Part shown: in pieces, positions 12,675 through 23,483 of the stretch
How positions within the stretch are numbered: position 1 is the first letter of the stretch
Layout of the letters: every line of letters begins with the position of its first letter
DNA from: Penicillium oxalicum
Taxonomy: Eukaryota; Ascomycota; Eurotiomycetes; Eurotiales; Aspergillaceae
NCBI RefSeq assembly: GCF_001723175.1
Contig: NC_064650.1
Span: 620,001-684,000, forward strand
Length of the DNA: 64,000 nt
Reading direction: 5' to 3'
Program-made: the position numbers and the translations under genes
The notes under the pieces: model-generated
The model's input: only the letters and a program-made list of their open reading frames with translations
Database searches by the model: none
What the model was told of the DNA's origin: nothing

Positions 12675-14696
12675 ATGAACTACGACGGCGACGACGACTA
12701 TAATCGCAATCACATCTCCGCAGTTCCACTTCATCGCTATCCACAGACCTTGCGTCAGAACTCCTCCGTCACCCCCGGCGTAGACAATCTTGGCCCTTCT
12801 TCGGTCGGCGGTGGCATCAGCGGAATCGCTCTCGGCGTCGCCAACAGCCACGATCGCTTGAGCGGCATTGACGCAGTACACAGCATGGATCACGACGGTT
12901 TCACCGGCCCGGCCGAGCGCGGCTATCACACCACCGGCTCGGACAACCCGTACATCCCCTACAACCCGAATGTGAACAGCGCCGAATCACTACGCGCAGG
13001 TCCCTCGTATGGATCGAGTGTCGCGTTCGGTGGCGCCGCTGCGACCCCTGGCTACGAGACCCCCTCCCATTCATCGACCCATTTGAGCGACGTGAGCAGT
13101 CATCAACGCAGCATGATGGAGCAATTCCCCAGCGGATACGGTGGGGGAGGTCTGGTCGGCCTGGGCCCATATCAACGACATTCACAATACAGTTCGGGGC
13201 ATATCCCGGGTGAAATCAACCCCGATGACATTGCAGATGACGGGGACGATGAGTTTGAGCCGCGATCGCGGAATGCGGCCGCGGCCGCGGCGGGAGGGGC
13301 AGCGGCCGGAGGCATGCTTGGTGGCATTTTCCATCGCAATGGCCATACCGACCCCGACTACGGCCCCGTCCCCGGCAATGGGTTAGAAGCGGGCATGCGC
13401 AATGGTGCAGGGCAAGAAAAAGCGACCGCCCGGACGGGCATGTCGAATCGCAAAAAGCGCGGGTTAATCGCCGGCGGCGTGCTCGCGCTCATTGTCTTGG
13501 CCGCGATCGTGGGCGGTGCGTTGGGAGGCACACTAGGTGCCCAGCACGGTCACTCGGCGTCCGAATCGCCTGTATCCAGCGCCGGATCCGCCACGAGCGA
13601 CACGGCACAAAATGGCGATCTGAACAAAGACTCCAAGGAGATCCAGGCGCTCATGAACAATCCTGATCTTCACAAAGTGTTCCCCGGCATGGACTATACT
13701 CCCTGGGGTGTCCAGTATCCGCTGTGCTTGAAGTATCCGCCTTCTCAGAACAACGTCACCCGTGACCTGGCCGTGCTCTCTCAAATCACCAACACCGTCC
13801 GTCTATATGGTACCGACTGCAATCAGACCGAGATGACGCTGCATGCAATCAAACAGCTCGAACTGACCGACATGAAACTGTGGCTGGGTGTGTGGATCGA
13901 TACCAACGAGACCTCCACGACCCGTCAATTGAACCAGCTTTACAAGATCCTCGACGACACGGAAGACAAGTCCATCTTTAAAGGAGTGATCGTCGGTAAC
14001 GAGGCTCTGTATCGAGCCGGACCCGATATCAAGAGCGCCGAAAAGGTCCTGATCAGCTACATCAAAGACGTGACCTCGGAGCTCAAGAAGCGCAACTTGA
14101 GTGATATGCCCGTGGCCACGTCCGATCTAGGTGACAACTGGAATGCGCAATTGGTCGACGTCGTGGATGTGGTCATGTCGAACGTGCACCCCTTCTTTGC
14201 GGGGGTCAGTGTGGAGGTCGCGGCCGCCTGGACGTGGGACTTTTGGCAAACCCACGACGTGGTCTTGACCAAGGACACGTCCAAGAAACAGATCATCTCC
14301 GAGGTGGGCTGGCCCAGTGCCGGCGGGAAGGATTGCGGTTCAAGTCCCGTGTGCGATTCCGACACGCCCGGTTCGGTAGCGAGTATCGACAACATGAATT
14401 CGTTCATGGCCGACTGGGTTTGCCAGGCTTTGGAGAATGGCACGGATTATTTCTGGTTAGTAATGCATCACGGATCACCGATGAGAGTTCTGGTTCTCCC
14501 GTCTCTCGCTGCAATCCTCGCAATCATACTGACCACACTGCATCTCTTCAGGTTCGAGGCCTTTGATGAGCCCTGGAAAGTCGCGTACAACGAACCCGGC
14601 AAAGAATGGGAAGACAAGTGGGGGCTCATGGATTCCGCACGCAAGATCAAGTCGGGTCTGAAAATTCCCGACTGTGGTGGCAAGACTGCGTCATAA
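12675..14696 (+). CDS. btgC: GH17 glucan endo-1,3-beta-glucosidase, membrane-anchored (BtgC-like)
   Basis: Two exons, 12675-14455 and 14552-14696, encode 641 aa. Residues 1-260 are a hydrophilic Gly/Ser/Asp-rich region with an Ala-rich run. A single membrane helix at about 262-286 follows basic residues ([11 protein letters not shown]), so this is a type II protein with the enzyme outside. The GH17 domain fills the rest: Glu443 in VGNEALY is the expected proton donor and Glu543 in [10 protein letters not shown] the nucleophile, each assigned from family knowledge. Such enzymes cleave or remodel cell-wall beta-1,3-glucan. The frame continues without a stop through the 96-nt intron, but splicing restores the family sequence [13 protein letters not shown]. 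The start is the first ATG in frame, preceded by CAA (caaATGA). Confidence 0.9.
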   Translation: MNYDGDDDYNRNHISAVPLHRYPQTLRQNSSVTPGVDNLGPSSVGGGISGIALGVANSHDRLSGIDAVHSMDHDGFTGPAERGYHTTGSDNPYIPYNPNVNSAESLRAGPSYGSSVAFGGAAATPGYETPSHSSTHLSDVSSHQRSMMEQFPSGYGGGGLVGLGPYQRHSQYSSGHIPGEINPDDIADDGDDEFEPRSRNAAAAAAGGAAAGGMLGGIFHRNGHTDPDYGPVPGNGLEAGMRNGAGQEKATARTGMSNRKKRGLIAGGVLALIVLAAIVGGALGGTLGAQHGHSASESPVSSAGSATSDTAQNGDLNKDSKEIQALMNNPDLHKVFPGMDYTPWGVQYPLCLKYPPSQNNVTRDLAVLSQITNTVRLYGTDCNQTEMTLHAIKQLELTDMKLWLGVWIDTNETSTTRQLNQLYKILDDTEDKSIFKGVIVGNEALYRAGPDIKSAEKVLISYIKDVTSELKKRNLSDMPVATSDLGDNWNAQLVDVVDVVMSNVHPFFAGVSVEVAAAWTWDFWQTHDVVLTKDTSKKQIISEVGWPSAGGKDCGSSPVCDSDTPGSVASIDNMNSFMADWVCQALENGTDYFWLVMHHGSPMRVLVLPSLAAILAIILTTLHLFRFEAFDEPWKVAYNEPGKEWEDKWGLMDSARKIKSGLKIPDCGGKTAS

Positions 14697-15726
14697 TCTG
14701 GATTTCTGACTCTTTGATTTCCCTTGAAGGAGTCCCCCGTTGACTCGACCTTCTCGTTATTTTCCTTTCTTGTTTGTTTTCTTTTTGCTGTTGTAAAAAT
14801 CCGGCAGCATAACGATTGATGTGGAGGGTGCTTCACCCTTCCTGTCACCCCCATCACGTCTAGCGTTGTATATTGACACCCTCTCTTCCTGTCCATGTCA
14901 CAATCTTCATGTCTATTGTTTCTTCCTCCTCTCCCTGTGAATCCTTCTCTATCTTACCCTCCTTCTCCTCCCCCTCCTCCGGTCCTTGCCTCCTCCCTAC
15001 CTCACACGCCTCTTTTCCCGTATTTGTTTTGAAAGTGGACCGAGCTTGTCCACAATCATGATTTGTCTGACATTGCTTTGTGTACCATTTTGCGTGTAAC
15101 AACCCGAGTTTCCTCCAAGTGGGGAATTTATCAATTCGGGTCTGTCTTGAACCGACCTTTCAATAAATATCATTGCGCGCGGTTTATATATTTGGACGAA
15201 TGTATTCCTTTCTTGCCATCGTGGTTCCTGCCGGTGTTGTTCAACTTTGGATCGAAACGGGCTTTTTTTTGCGTAATATAGGTGCGGGCATGCCCCAGCC
15301 CTGGCGATTCCTGCAGTGATAGCTTTCTATGAGGTTCCAATTTCATTGGGGATGGATTATTTCCACAGGAGTGAACGGTGGGATGAGAGGGTGATTTTGC
15401 AAACGCGTTGATACGTGCTGCCTGGGAAGACTCCCGGCCTTTTGGCCGATAAAAGGTCGTTGGATCGCAATGATCAAAAGGTAGGCAGGTACAATGGCTG
15501 GAGAAAGGCCGGAACTTATACCCTCGAAACTACGCACCTTAGAGACCTTGACCGTATCAATATGATCAATATGATCAAGGTCCTTGATTCTCACTTCACT
15601 TTCGGAACAAGCATATTTTAATCGACACTTCATACACCCTCCCCACTTCTGCCACCACTGCCGTGATTGACAATGATGATAATCCTCGAGATAATAATAA
15701 TTAATACTACCAATAAATCAACACAC
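14697..15726. other. convergent intergenic region with small inverted repeat
   Basis: This stretch lies between the 3' ends of the glucanase and SRR1-like genes and contains no supported gene. It is T-rich after the glucanase stop, as expected for a 3' UTR. At 15544-15582 an 8-bp inverted repeat (GACCTTGA/TCAAGGTC) encloses two tandem copies of ATCAATATG (15556-15573). A 3'-end processing role is possible but unproven. Confidence 0.5.
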
Positions 15727-16851
15727 TCAAAGCGCCTTCCTCCCCTCCTCCTCTTCATCATCTCCCCCCTCCGCCTCTCGATAATACACCCTCGTCCTCC
15801 AAAAAGCATGCTCGCACGCCTCAAACGGCGCTAAACAAATCGAGCCACCTCTCGCTCGATCAAGGTAGCCCTGGATCACGGCCGAGTCCGTATCCTCCAG
15901 GGGTCCGCCGAAGACCATTCGGGGGCGGAAAGCGAGCAATTGTTCGAGATGTTTCTTTTCGGCGCCGGGGCAGAAGAGGAGCGTGTGTGGGGTGATGAGG
16001 TTGAAGGCGGCGGGGTGGGAGATGACGGTAATACCGAGGGAGGAGAGGAGGGATGTATCGAGGGTGTTGAAGACGGGGTCTTGGGCGTAGATTTTGAGGG
16101 GGTTGGGATTGGGGGGTAGATTGGAGGAGGAGGAATCTGTGGAGAGAAAGAGAGGAGACGGTGTTAATTTTCTTTTGTTTTTTTGTTCTGTGTTTTAGGG
16201 AAAAGTCGGGGAGAAATATGTTGAAATTGGAAAAAAAGTTTGTTTTTTGGTTGAGGTTGTCCGAAGAAATTGAAAAGGTAGAGACAAATTCAACGTACAA
16301 GACAAAATTTGCGAGGCGAGACTGTCCAAAGCAGCAAGTTGATACATAGACACACTTCGACGATCCACCCATCCTCCGCGGAGGAATCCACTTGGACTGC
16401 CCAGTCCCACGCAGACAATCGTGTCAATTGGACCCTGACCTGGACTCACGTCGCCCGGGTTCGTAGCTTTCTGCAAACTATCCCCCGATGAATTCGGCGT
16501 CCAGACCTTCGCCTCGGCTACATCCTCCGCTTGCTGCGTGAGCTGTCGTGCCAGCTGGGTTCGTAATTGAGCCCAGGTCTCTGAATTGATCCACTTCTCA
16601 TAATGTGCGCGATACTGAGTCTGCAGTTCCTCGAGCGTCAAGCGTGCCGGTGCCTCTGCAGGTCCAAACACGAGTTCTTGGTCGTTGGTCGCGTTGGATT
16701 CGGTCTGATTTGGGGATTGCGATTGAGTCCCGCGGAGGGTTCGCCGCACGTTTTGACTCGAGGTCACATGGGTCCAGCCGTCGTCGTCAATCACTTGAAG
16801 TCGCTTTTGGGATTGCGCGGTGGGACGCTTCTTGCGAGATGTGTGAGGCAT
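15727..16851 (-). CDS. SRR1-like domain protein
   Basis: Two exons, 16299-16851 and 15727-16136, with a 162-nt intron (GTACGT donor, CACAG acceptor), encode 320 aa. The N-terminal 60 residues are basic and polar, followed by a helical segment at about 70-110. The SRR1-like region starts near residue 144 (DTIVCVGLGSPSGF), continues through YQLAALDSLA, and across the splice has KIYAQDPVFN, LSSLGITV, TLLFCPGAEK and LLAFRPRMVFGGPL, all typical of the SRR1/Ber1 family. Plant SRR1 affects the clock and light signalling, and yeast Ber1 is linked to microtubule function; the biochemical activity is unknown. The C-terminus is a short acidic tail. The gene is divergent from the BIM1-like gene and convergent with the glucanase gene. 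Confidence 0.85.
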
Positions 16852-18146
16852 GTTGTGTGAATTTCTGGAGAGGGGAGGATCGTCTCGCCGATATCAGCAT
16901 CGGCGATTGCTTCTTGCGTCAGGTGGCCCGATATTTTTCTTTTTTTTTAAAAAAAAAATGGAGAGGCGAGGCGGAGAAGAGGGCGGAGCTTCGGAATTCT
17001 TATCGGGTGGGGGAAGGGGGGGGTTATCGATAAGTCTTATCGGGTCACGCTGAAGAGGGTGCCTGGGTGCTTATCGATAAGGTAGGTACTCGGTCGGCGT
17101 CTCGACTCGCCCCGTTTTGTATGCGACGATCCACATGGAGTATAGGTAGTTTCTACATCCATTGATGGACCTTGGACAGACCAGGAATGCTGCTCCGTAC
17201 TGCCCTGTCATTGATCTTTTGCGCAAAGGTACCACTATCCCCTGGAGCTTGATCTCATGGTGCCCGAAACTTCACTTGGCACATCGTGAAAAAGTGACAG
17301 TGAGTAAGGATGTAACCGAAAATGTTGACCAGGCCTGGGTTGTTCGACGGGACTGGTACTCCCCCATCGTGATCATCCCATCACACCTCTTCAAGAGTCA
17401 AGAGTACGAAAGTCACCTGCTGGCAACCACAAGCGCGGCAGAAGCGAACCACCGCCCTGTCTCCTCACACTCCCCTCTTGAAACCGTTCCACTTTCCCCT
17501 CTCTGTCACTCTCCCCTTCTCGCCTGGCAAGTGGAAGAAATGGCCACCTCTGTTAGCGTCCTCCCTCGGCGCTTGGAGCTTGCCCGGCTGCACCAATCAC
17601 ACCGACGACGTGGGTGATGGCACTTGCAGAGGCGGCGTGATACTCCACCTGCCGACTGGAAGTATCCCCGTCCGCTGGAACTCCGCATCGTAAGCGTCCT
17701 CCACTCAGATGCGGTGCAAGCTGCAGTCGCTGTCACACTCACATTCAATCTCAGACTACACACCACCGGACTATCCTGTGGTCTCGCGCACAAGAAAAAA
17801 GGGCCCGCACTACTGGTGATGGCGAATCCTATCCCTCAAAAAGAGCTCCTTCCGGCCCTCGACTGCGGCCGCTGACTTGGATTCTTTCATTTTTTTTTTC
17901 CCTTTTGAGAGGTGCATACTCTTCTCTCCCAGCTGCGCTGGATTGAAATCGTCACTTCACTACCGACACCTACACCCAGCAGAGTTGAAGCGGAACCATC
18001 AACGTGGCCAGGTAACCCGGTCATTCCATTTTATACAAGCGACAGCGCCCCAACTCCAAACTTGAAATCCATTTCTGTCGGCAATCTCCAAACGATCCTG
18101 AAATCTGTGTGCTCTGTTTCTTTTCTGCATTCTCACATCTCCCATC
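16852..18146. other. divergent promoter region (SRR1-like / BIM1-like)
   Basis: This 1.3 kb separates two divergently transcribed genes and has no supported coding frame. A cluster of GATA-type sites lies at 16999-17081 on the SRR1-like side. A palindromic TTTGCGCAAA (17218-17227) and TGTGCTCT (18108-18115), the latter 31 nt before the BIM1-like ATG, resemble published copper-regulator (Mac1-type) motifs. Pyrimidine runs near 17887-17903 fit a promoter or leader. Confidence 0.45.
16999..17081. promoter_or_regulatory. cluster of GATA-factor-type sites
   Basis: Four loci carry the TTATC/GATAA core within 83 nt: CTTATC at 16999-17004, TTATCGATAAG at 17024-17034, CTTATC at 17036-17041 and the perfect palindrome CTTATCGATAAG at 17070-17081. 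Two of them hold overlapping cores on both strands, giving six cores in total. Fungal GATA factors (nitrogen, iron, light and blue-light regulators) bind HGATAR, so the cluster is a plausible control element for the SRR1-like gene starting at 16851, or for the divergent BIM1-like gene. Confidence 0.5.
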
Positions 18147-19078
18147 ATGTCTCTGCTACAATTATCGTGGCGATGGACGGCCGTGGTCGCCATCTCCTGG
18201 GCCGCCGTCGCCCAAGCGCATACAATTATCACTTACCCCGGTTATCGAGGAGACAACCTCCACACCAACGGAACGGTGGCACAGTCAAATGGTCTCGGAA
18301 TGGCCTATGACCCCGTGAATGGGTCTCTCTACTACCCTTATGGAATGGAGTGGGCCTATCCATGTAAATATTTCCCCCTTCCCCCCCCCCCCCTCTCAGC
18401 GACACGCTGAATGCCTGACCTCGGAATGGTTTGGGAAAGTATGGTCTGATCCTGATGTTTCTGGAATCGACAGGTGGCGGTATGCCGACGTCGAGAAATC
18501 GCACTTACTGGCCCGTTAGCGGTGGCTCCGTTGCTATCCAGCCAGGCTGGTTCCAAGGTCACTCCACGGCTCTGATGTACATCAATATGGGATTCGGCGA
18601 AATCCCCGAAAACATGAGCCACCCGGTCGTACCACCTTTCCAGATTGTCGGTCCCACGAACAACCCTTATCCGGGCACGATCTGCCTGACGCAAATTCCA
18701 ATTCCGAAGGGCATTGACGTCAAGGTGGGCGACAAGGCGACTATTCAGGTCGTCGAGGCGGCTAAACACGGCGCGGCTTTGTACAATGTGAGTTGACCCT
18801 GTCCCTGTTGTGAGGTCAAGATCCCCCACTCGTTACGTATGATCAAGAAGACTCACACCACCACCTTTCTTTCACAGTGCGTCGACATCATCTTCGCCGA
18901 GGATGGGGACCCCAAGATTGAACAAGTTACGGAAGATAACTGTTTCAACTCTACCAATATCGGCTTCGAGTACATGTACACGACGGCAGGTATCGGAAAC
19001 GGTGCATCAACGATCCAACCTTTGATGGGGTCATGGATGACACTTGTTACATTCCTGTTAGCGCTCGCACTCGTGTAG
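18147..19078 (+). CDS. BIM1-like / X325 copper-binding protein, GPI-anchored
   Basis: Three exons, 18147-18363, 18474-18787 and 18878-19078, encode 243 aa. A signal peptide of 24 residues ends VAQA, leaving His25 (HTIITYPGYRGDN) as the mature N-terminus. In the LPMO-like X325/BIM1 family this N-terminal His is part of the copper site. Family features that follow are GMEWAYPCGG, GGSVAIQPGWFQGHSTA, KVGDKATIQ and CVDIIF. The Cys residues next to both splice points are consistent with disulfides. A hydrophobic tail (about 225-243) after a small-residue stretch fits a GPI signal, placing the protein at the cell surface. Relatives in Cryptococcus (Bim1) help copper uptake and are not typical polysaccharide-cleaving LPMOs. 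The exact ligand set is inferred, not visible. Confidence 0.88.
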
Positions 19079-20298
19079 ATCATTCATGATTGATCACTTT
19101 TGGGATTGTGGTTTTTTCTGTTTTCATTTTTGCTCTCCGTCCCTCCTTCCCCCTCTCTCTCTCTCTCTCTCTCTCTCCTCTCGCGTAATGCATCAAGCTG
19201 GCATGTTGTTCTTGCTTTTTCACATACCCCTTATATTCTGATTACAAAGTGTCATGATCGATGAAAGAAAATATTGCTATTCTAGGCATTTATGTCACTC
19301 TAACGCAAAAATGCTTTAATTGACGAGTCAATTGATGTCAGGGCGAAGTTGAGACGAAAAATAACCTATGGAAAGATTCGGAGCATTTGTGCCAACCTAT
19401 TCAATCTGCCTATATCCAAGTGACATTCTATATATATGGCGGAAGGGGATGGATCCAGTGCATAGACACCTGCTGGTCTTGTCCAGGATGCTCTTGGCTA
19501 CTCAAGACATGCCCAATCAAATGGTACCTCCATACTTTAAACAGTACCCGATGAAACGGAATGACCTTTTTGGGTGTTGTCTCAATCCATAAAGCACGAT
19601 AGATCCGGCAAGGTAGGTAATTGAGAGACTAGCCTCGTCTATTTCCAAGCGATGTGCAGAAGACTACAAAATTACCAATCCGTACCTATGAGTCTCCAGT
19701 GCTTGGCTATTGAAATTTTGAGCCAGAGACCCCGTTTGCTTAACTACAACCTTGTAGTTCTTACCCAGACACGAGCTGGTCCTAGCTGAAGCCGTGGTTT
19801 ACGGGCTTTTTTTCCGGGATACCGATTCTCCAATAAACCAGTGAATTTCTAATATACGGACAAAATCCTTCTATTACGATTGCAAACACTATATCGGGCT
19901 TTACGGTGATTCTGAAGTTGAGAAACGATAGGTTTGCCCAAAAAAGGACCCGACATTCTTCATCAATTTGACTTTCATTTGTTCATGAGACATTTTGACA
20001 TGGGGAGGTCACCCAAGGCCAACATGAGTACCTATGGCACCAGTCAGATACAAGAATTTGAGGGTATCACTTTCAAACCTAAGTAAGCTCCAACAATGCC
20101 GGCACACACTTTCTCCAGCTCACCGTAATCAAACGTCAAAGCTCCTTGGATCTTCCAGCACATCCATTCCAACAGCAATCAAAATGGACAAGGTCCATAG
20201 ATCATTCTCAGTCATCCATAAATCAAAAGTTTTCACCAAAAACCCTTCACACAAACATTGAGCCCCACTTCCCTCTTGACAAGCACAAGATCCATTCT
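19079..20298. other. convergent intergenic region
   Basis: This 1.2 kb lies between the 3' ends of the BIM1-like and SET genes. It starts T-rich with a CT dinucleotide tract at 19153-19177. The short open frames show no domain or codon bias, and I see no gene or RNA. Confidence 0.5.
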
Positions 20299-21436
20299 TC
20301 AAGGCCTATTAGCAGCCCGAATCAACTGAAGAGTGGCACACGCATCCCAATCGCCCCGATCCCGTACGCCAAACGTCCGACTCGCCAACAACCACCGGTC
20401 CATCCAGCGATCCTGCTCCATGATCTTCCTGGCAGCAAGAACGTTCGACTTTTCTGCCAAATACTCAGCCATCTGACTCATCCGATTGGTAATGTACTCC
20501 GAAGTCAGTCCGTTCATGATCCCTTCCTCCTCGAGCATCAATCCAACCATGGATTCATAAAACAGCCGCGACATCAGCGGAATATTCAACTTCTCGGCAT
20601 TATCACGAAGTTCCGGATCAGTAATGATCATGGACGGACCACCCCGACGAGACGAGGCTAGATCCAAACCAAGTAGGAGATAGTGCAGACCTCGAATCAG
20701 CTGGCGACGCATCTCGCTCAATTCATAAAACCTAGTCCCCGGGACACAAGCAGGACAATGACAGATGAAGTCCAAAAGACCATGACGACGATCTCGACAC
20801 ATATTTGGAAATTCTCCACAATACGAGAAAGTAATCTCCTCGCCGGGCTGGATGTCTCTTGCAGCGTAGCAACTGATTGTCTTCCTCATGTTCTGTGGAA
20901 CATAGGCATTTGCCACGCACGAATGATTGAGCCGAGAGATGAAGACGAAGAATCCAAGAAGATTGGGTTGGTAGAGCTCCCGGTGCTTGTGGCTGGGAAT
21001 GGCGAGGGCGAAGTAATTGGTGATGAAGAGTTCTGAGACATTGTCATTTCCCTGTAGAATACTGGCTTCATGGAGGAGATTGAATTTTTGCTTGTCATTC
21101 TTGGATAAGTTTTTGACGGCTTGGAGGACGGCCGAGTCGTTGACTTGCTGGGTCATGGTCAGATGGAGGGTGAAGAGTGCGGGTTCCTGGTAGATGAGGG
21201 AGTTTCGGGCGATGAAACGGGTTGCGAAGCCTCCCCAGCCTTTTTCACCAGCTGGCTTGAGCTCAAACGGGACTTCGGGGGGAATTTCGAGAAATACATA
21301 AGCTGGTGTTAAGTGTGTCATGTTAGTCAAGAAAAAAGAAGGCTTTGGAGTCTCTAGCTTGGACTTCGAGTCTCGGAAAAGGCGTTGTTGGTTGACACGT
21401 ACGGTGCTCACGATCCATGACGCTGGAAGGAGACAT
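20299..21436 (-). CDS. SET-domain protein (SMYD/SET5-like class)
   Basis: The preferred model has two exons, 21403-21436 and 20299-21302, giving 345 aa. The 100-nt intron has GTACGT, a good branch site (TTGACTAACA) and CAG. A one-exon reading from an in-frame ATG inside the intron is also possible. The SET domain spans about residues 15-175: GWGGFATRFIARNSLIYQEPAL at the start, RLNHSC at 135-140 (cofactor-binding core) and GEEITFSY at 165-172 with the usual Tyr. A post-SET cysteine set follows (C173, C192, C194, C197). The C-terminal 130 residues look helical. SET proteins transfer methyl groups to lysines of histones or other proteins; the substrate cannot be told. No MYND finger is visible between the SET halves. 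Confidence 0.83.
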
Positions 21437-22250
21437 TTCGCTGAAATCTTAGATGAGAGGTCAATCAAAGAGTTCACAGTAGAACAAATGCAGAGCTGTA
21501 GAAACAGGCTCGATATTTTTAGTGATCACTTTGATAGGTATTGCGGGTGAATCATAGCCTTTTGATAGATCAGATCAATGCAGTGTAGCAAGGTAAATTT
21601 TTGAGACGAAGAACCGTTTCAGGCACGGAATAGGTGATAAAGGGAGAGGTCGGACGAAAGCAGTGGATTGAGGACATCAAGTTTCACGTGGACTGAAAGA
21701 AGAGAGCCAAATAAACCAACATGTCAAGTGCACGTCCTTCGTTGTCGACTGAGCAAACAATCCTGGTATCGAAGTTTCTAGGGCCTGAGGCGAACAAGAC
21801 CGGACAGAGTCAACACGATCTCTATTGTATCCAAGACATGCCCAGGATGCTAGGGTACATAGCAGCAAAGCATGGGTTGCGAAAGATATTTAATTCAAAG
21901 GATTGCTCTAAGAGTGATTTTTCTGCACGAACAGTGATATAGGGTTCTTCGCAATAAGGATCGGCATTAGATCTGGAGAGTCGATATTGCCAGTGTATCC
22001 ATATAGGTTAAAACATCCGGCTGCCGGGCAGCGTGTTTATTTTGTTCCACAAAAGTCAGGAAGACGTTCAATTGAAGGTGATAACAACATGAATATGAGC
22101 ATATGTCATATCAAACAAGTTGCTAGAACGACGTTTCATATATATATATATATAGGCACTTTACCGTAGAACTTAATGACTCCTTCTGTGCAGTCAATGC
22201 GTTGACTGGCTGGACTGGAAGTAGGTAGCTGTAAGTTCTCGCTGAGCATC
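21437..22250. other. intergenic region with TA microsatellite
   Basis: This region lies between the SET gene 5' end and the hydrolase 3' end, both on the minus strand. It holds a TA dinucleotide run of about 17 nt at 22138-22154. The small open frames are not convincing. Confidence 0.5.
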
Positions 22251-23483
22251 TCATGAATTCAACTCCTTGGTCAAGTCAATGATGGTCTGCACCACTTCAT
22301 CCGGAGCCTCTTGCGGAACCCAATGTCCAACACCATCAAGCAGCCGCAGTGAGCGAAACGCAGAGCACACTTCACCGCTGGTCATCTTCTCCAAAGCACC
22401 CGGTACTTGGAAGATACCCCAGTCTTGCTTACCGGAGATGAATGCACACAGACATTCAATTTTCTTACCAGCAAACACATCACAATCACGCATGTAGCGG
22501 CCGTCTGGTGCAGTACGCACGCGATACCAGTTCAGCCCCCCTTGAAAGCCTGTGCGAATATACTCCGCCACATATACAGCTAATTCATCATCGGGTAGCC
22601 ATGAGCGAGAGCTTCGGCCCTGTCCTGGATCGCCATTCATGTCTCTATCCACGGCCTCGGGCATGGTGCAGTCAAGGGGCATGATATAGTATCCTGGCAT
22701 CTTGACCAGCTCGTCTGCGGTCCAATCCTTTAGTGGAGATGGTTCATTGCCGGCCCAAGACCCACTTTTGAGATGGAAATATCCACGTAGAAAGCGGTGC
22801 ATTTCATCTACCGGCAGATCAGACATGTCTCGATTCGCTTCCGGGGTCGAGTAGTACCACTGGTAGTGCTTGCGCCCCTTTCGAGCGAGAGCATCATGTA
22901 TATCTGGGCCAGTCTCCCGATCCGCTTCCTCATCCGCTTTCGCGGCATGATCACCACCGTCATTCGCAGTGTTAAAGGGTAACTCCGGGCTGCCATTGAA
23001 TGGATGACTCATGAGAACCACACTGCGAAAGAAATCAGGGCGTATCAAAGCGCACATTGCAGCGACCACGGCTCCGCAGTCATGACCGGCAACGCACTCC
23101 ACAGACCGATAGCCCAAGCTATGCACCAGCACAACAACATCACGAACCAGAGCGGTCATGGAGAAAGTTGTCAAATCAACCGCCTCATCCGTCTGGGGCT
23201 CCCAGCCCTTTGTTCGCCCAAACCCCCGCTGATCGGGTGCCACTACATAGAAGCCGGCAGCGGCTAACCGAGGAAGGACTCGGCGCCATGAGTATGCAAT
23301 TTCGGGGAACCCATGCAGAAGAACGACCAGAGGCCGATCGCGGGACGGTGTGGCTCCAGCCTCAAGAATGTGGAACGTGAGCTCCCGTGTCTTGATTAGA
23401 CGACTGGTTACGCCATCCGGAAGGGGCAGCTGGGGCAGTGGCTGTGTCTGCTGTGAGGGAGAGGTTGTATTCAGGGGCTCCAT
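22251..23483 (-). CDS. alpha/beta hydrolase, epoxide-hydrolase-like
   Basis: A single exon of 410 aa starts at the ATG at 23481-23483. HGFPE at 57-61 is the oxyanion-hole motif and PDQRGFGRT at 83-91 is typical of epoxide hydrolases and haloalkane dehalogenases. Asp135 in GHDCGA is the expected nucleophile. Most relatives have Trp after this Asp (GHDWGA); here it is Cys. The lid contains HYQWYYS with candidate catalytic Tyr residues, and His387 in GVGHWVPQE completes the triad. A charged insertion (about 175-200, DGGDHAAKADEEADRETG) precedes the lid. No signal peptide is visible, so it is probably cytosolic. The substrate is unknown; opening of epoxides by water is the likely reaction. Confidence 0.85.
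   Translation of the reverse strand: MEPLNTTSPSQQTQPLPQLPLPDGVTSRLIKTRELTFHILEAGATPSRDRPLVVLLHGFPEIAYSWRRVLPRLAAAGFYVVAPDQRGFGRTKGWEPQTDEAVDLTTFSMTALVRDVVVLVHSLGYRSVECVAGHDCGAVVAAMCALIRPDFFRSVVLMSHPFNGSPELPFNTANDGGDHAAKADEEADRETGPDIHDALARKGRKHYQWYYSTPEANRDMSDLPVDEMHRFLRGYFHLKSGSWAGNEPSPLKDWTADELVKMPGYYIMPLDCTMPEAVDRDMNGDPGQGRSSRSWLPDDELAVYVAEYIRTGFQGGLNWYRVRTAPDGRYMRDCDVFAGKKIECLCAFISGKQDWGIFQVPGALEKMTSGEVCSAFRSLRLLDGVGHWVPQEAPDEVVQTIIDLTKELNS

Noticed and set aside
21303..21402. In-frame extension of the SET protein N-terminus through the intron
   Set aside because: The stretch has a clear donor, a branch site (ACTAAC) and an acceptor, so it is more likely an intron, although a start at the ATG just before 21303 cannot be fully excluded.
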